From: a virus
DNA length: 54,753 bases
Reading direction: 5' to 3' (one strand)
IMG/VR virus record: IMGVR_UViG_3300009176_000011
Location: 1-54,753 of that record
The position numbers were made by a program, and so were the translations under genes. The notes beneath the pieces are model-generated. The model made no database searches. It saw only the letters and a list, made by a program, of their open reading frames with translations, and was not told the DNA's origin. Shown here piece after piece: positions 53,448 through 54,753 of this stretch (position 1 is its first letter; every line of letters starts with the position of its first letter).

Positions 53448-53744
53448 TTGAGCGCCAAGGCACAGCGCGACACAGAGCAGGCCCTAGCGGTAGTAGCGAC
53501 GTGGGCCGAACGGGTGGGTGGCATCACTTTGCGCTTCGCCATGCGCTCCGATGGAGTGGTATTCTCATGGGAAGGTGGCAAGTGGGCAACCTCTGTCCAC
53601 GAACCGGACAAGCCAGTCCCGGGCTGCGCGACAGACGTAGGCCTCACCTTTAGCTTCGCAAACTCTGCCAAGTGGTCGGTTCTCACGGGGGTAGAGGTTC
53701 TCCAGACGATTCCGCTCGCCCAGTCACGTCCGGAAGGCGAGTAG
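53448..53744 (+). CDS. Hypothetical protein (98 aa), first gene of late operon
   Basis: TTG start at 53448. SAKAQRDTEQALAVVATWAERVGGITLRFAMRSDGVVFSWEGG, then beta strands (VGLTFSFANSAKWSVLTG). It directly precedes the small terminase and might be a packaging accessory. Function unknown. Confidence 0.5.
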   Translation: MSAKAQRDTEQALAVVATWAERVGGITLRFAMRSDGVVFSWEGGKWATSVHEPDKPVPGCATDVGLTFSFANSAKWSVLTGVEVLQTIPLAQSRPEGE

Positions 53745-53750
53745 GCACAC

Positions 53751-54287
53751 ATGAGCCTAACCCCCAAACAACAGCGATTCATAGAAGAATACCTTATTGA
53801 CCTGAATGCGACGCAGGCCGCGATTCGTGCTGGGTACTCGGAAGGCACGGCACAACAAATAGGTTTCGAGAACTTGACAAAACCTTTGATTGCGACCGCC
53901 GTCGCAGAGGCGCAAGCGGAAAGGTCAAAGCGGGTGCGCGTCTCCCAGGACGACGTTTTGCGCGAGCTTATGCGCATCGGGTACTCAGACGCGTGGAACT
54001 ACGAGCAGGACGATCATGGTCGGCTCTCCCTCGTAGAAGGCGCTCCAAAGGATGCGACGCGCGCAGTGGCGAGCGTGAAGCACAAGACGCGGACCGTACC
54101 GACGAAGGATGGAGACCCCATCGTTGAACACACGGTGGAGTACCGTTTGTGGGATAAAAACACGGCCCTAACCAACTTGGGACGTCATCTCGGAATGTTC
54201 TTGGATCGCTCTGAACTGACGGGTCCAGACGGCGCGCCCCTGGTGACCCGCATCACTTTCGTTAAGCCGGATGCCCCAGACGGTTGA
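53751..54287 (+). CDS. terS: Terminase small subunit
   Basis: A 178-residue protein of the Terminase_2 (XtmA) type: LTPKQQRFIEEYLIDLNATQAAIRAGYSEGTAQQIGFENLTKP (residues 3-45) is the classic DNA-binding HTH. VSQDDVLRELMRIGYSDAW and the C-terminal NTALTNLGRHLGMFLDR follow, as in Bacillus PBSX/SPP1 homologues. It recognises the packaging site and regulates TerL, whose start lies 17 bases inside this gene's end. Confidence 0.92.
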   Translation: MSLTPKQQRFIEEYLIDLNATQAAIRAGYSEGTAQQIGFENLTKPLIATAVAEAQAERSKRVRVSQDDVLRELMRIGYSDAWNYEQDDHGRLSLVEGAPKDATRAVASVKHKTRTVPTKDGDPIVEHTVEYRLWDKNTALTNLGRHLGMFLDRSELTGPDGAPLVTRITFVKPDAPDG

Positions 54288-54753
54288 TCTTGGCCTCCCC
54301 GAATACGCGGAGGAGTTGTTCATGCCGCACCGCTACAAGGTGCTGTTCGGAGGTCGGGGAGGGGCGAAAAGCTGGTCTGTCGCACGGGCGCTTTTGGCCA
54401 AGGGAGCCGAGCGCCCGTTGCGCATTCTCTGTGCTCGCGAAGTGCAGAACAGCATCAAGGACAGCGTACACCAACTACTGAAAGACCAGATCGCGGCCAC
54501 CGGGTATCCGTACCGCGTGCTAGACACGGAGATACTCCATCCCAACGGTACGCGCTTCGCTTTCACTGGGCTGCGCATTGGACCCACCAAGATCAAGAGC
54601 TACGAGGGGTTTGACATTTGCTGGGTAGAGGAGGGGCAGAGTGTGTCTGCGGAATCATTCAAGATCCTACTCCCCACTATCCGCAAGGCCGGCTCTGAGA
54701 TTTGGATTACCTTCAATACGGACCTCGATGACGATCCCGCCTATGACATGGCC
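54271..54753 (+). CDS. terL: Terminase large subunit, N-terminal part (joins 1-903)
   Basis: Start ATG 54271 overlaps terS. Walker A is GGRGGAKSWS near residues 27-36, with an adenine-binding or coupling segment ILCAREVQNSIKDSV; Walker B is FDICWVEEGQSV near residues 114-125. The frame runs off the contig end and, through the 123-base overlap, continues at position 1. The whole enzyme has 420 residues; ATPase half here, nuclease half at 1-903. Confidence 0.93.
   Translation, partial: MPQTVDLGLPEYAEELFMPHRYKVLFGGRGGAKSWSVARALLAKGAERPLRILCAREVQNSIKDSVHQLLKDQIAATGYPYRVLDTEILHPNGTRFAFTGLRIGPTKIKSYEGFDICWVEEGQSVSAESFKILLPTIRKAGSEIWITFNTDLDDDPAYDMA
54631..54753. repeat. Terminal direct repeat, copy 2 (circular overlap)
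   Basis: Identical to 1-123. It belongs to the ATPase coding region of terL and marks circular closure of the assembly. Confidence 0.95.

Noticed and set aside
1-54753. Temperate lifestyle
   Set aside because: No integrase, excisionase or attP was recognised; HTH regulators alone are not sufficient evidence.

Overview
This window is an essentially complete, circularly closed genome of a tailed double-stranded DNA phage with siphovirus architecture. The first 123 bases (1-123) are repeated exactly at the end (54631-54753), so the unique length is 54,630 bp, and the large terminase gene is cut by the contig ends (54271-54753 joined to 1-903). No portion looks bacterial. The host is probably a member of Gemmatimonadota, perhaps Longimicrobium-like. 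That is an inference from four small genes whose leaders resemble the pinensin-type lanthipeptide leaders frequent in Bacteroidota and Longimicrobium, and from a lipoprotein with a TSPTAP-type tether after its lipobox Cys. Promoters are plain sigma70-like, and several genes appear to be leaderless.

Layout. (1) 53.4 kb through the origin to 20.1 kb, plus strand: late structural module with terminase small and large subunits, portal, HEXXH metallopeptidase, MuF-like head protein, scaffold, decoration protein, major capsid, neck proteins, major tail protein, tail assembly chaperones with a -1 frameshift, tape measure, tail tip and tail fibre. A small minus-strand cassette (4.0-5.2 kb) and a promoter/tRNA-like region (6.9-7.3 kb) are inserted in it. 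(2) 20.2-25.4 kb: lipoprotein, membrane/coiled-coil proteins, a tetratricopeptide-like protein, a minus-strand C5-cytosine methyltransferase with a small HTH protein, a holin-like membrane protein and an SH3b protein. (3) 25.7-31.3 kb, minus strand: 13 tRNA genes, an HNH endonuclease, three RiPP-precursor-like genes, several strong stem-closed RNA-like elements and small genes, probably driven from a promoter at 31.3 kb. (4) 31.4-47.8 kb, plus strand: early/replication module of about 35 tightly overlapping genes including an Erf/Rad52-like annealing protein, HNH nuclease, PAPS-reductase-like PP-loop protein, PD-(D/E)XK nuclease, DNA sliding clamp, SAM-fold protein, DUF5662, DUF2493/SLOG, ParB-like protein, helicase-loader-like protein and DnaB helicase. 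(5) 47.9-51.2 kb, minus strand: about ten small genes under one strong promoter. (6) 51.2-53.3 kb, plus strand: leaderless HTH regulator, HD hydrolase and small genes leading into the terminases.

How it works together: a DnaB helicase, a DnaB-loader-like protein and a phage sliding clamp with no DNA polymerase suggest theta replication using host Pol III. Minus-strand accessory operons at 5.2, 31.3 and 51.2 kb share near-identical CCTTGACA-17-TA promoters and each faces a plus-strand HTH gene. tRNAs with mostly U34 anticodons supplement decoding of A-ending codons. The most unusual content is the dispersed family of four secreted-RiPP-precursor-like peptides without any modification enzyme in the genome, next to structured RNA-like elements. 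No integrase and no recognisable endolysin were found.
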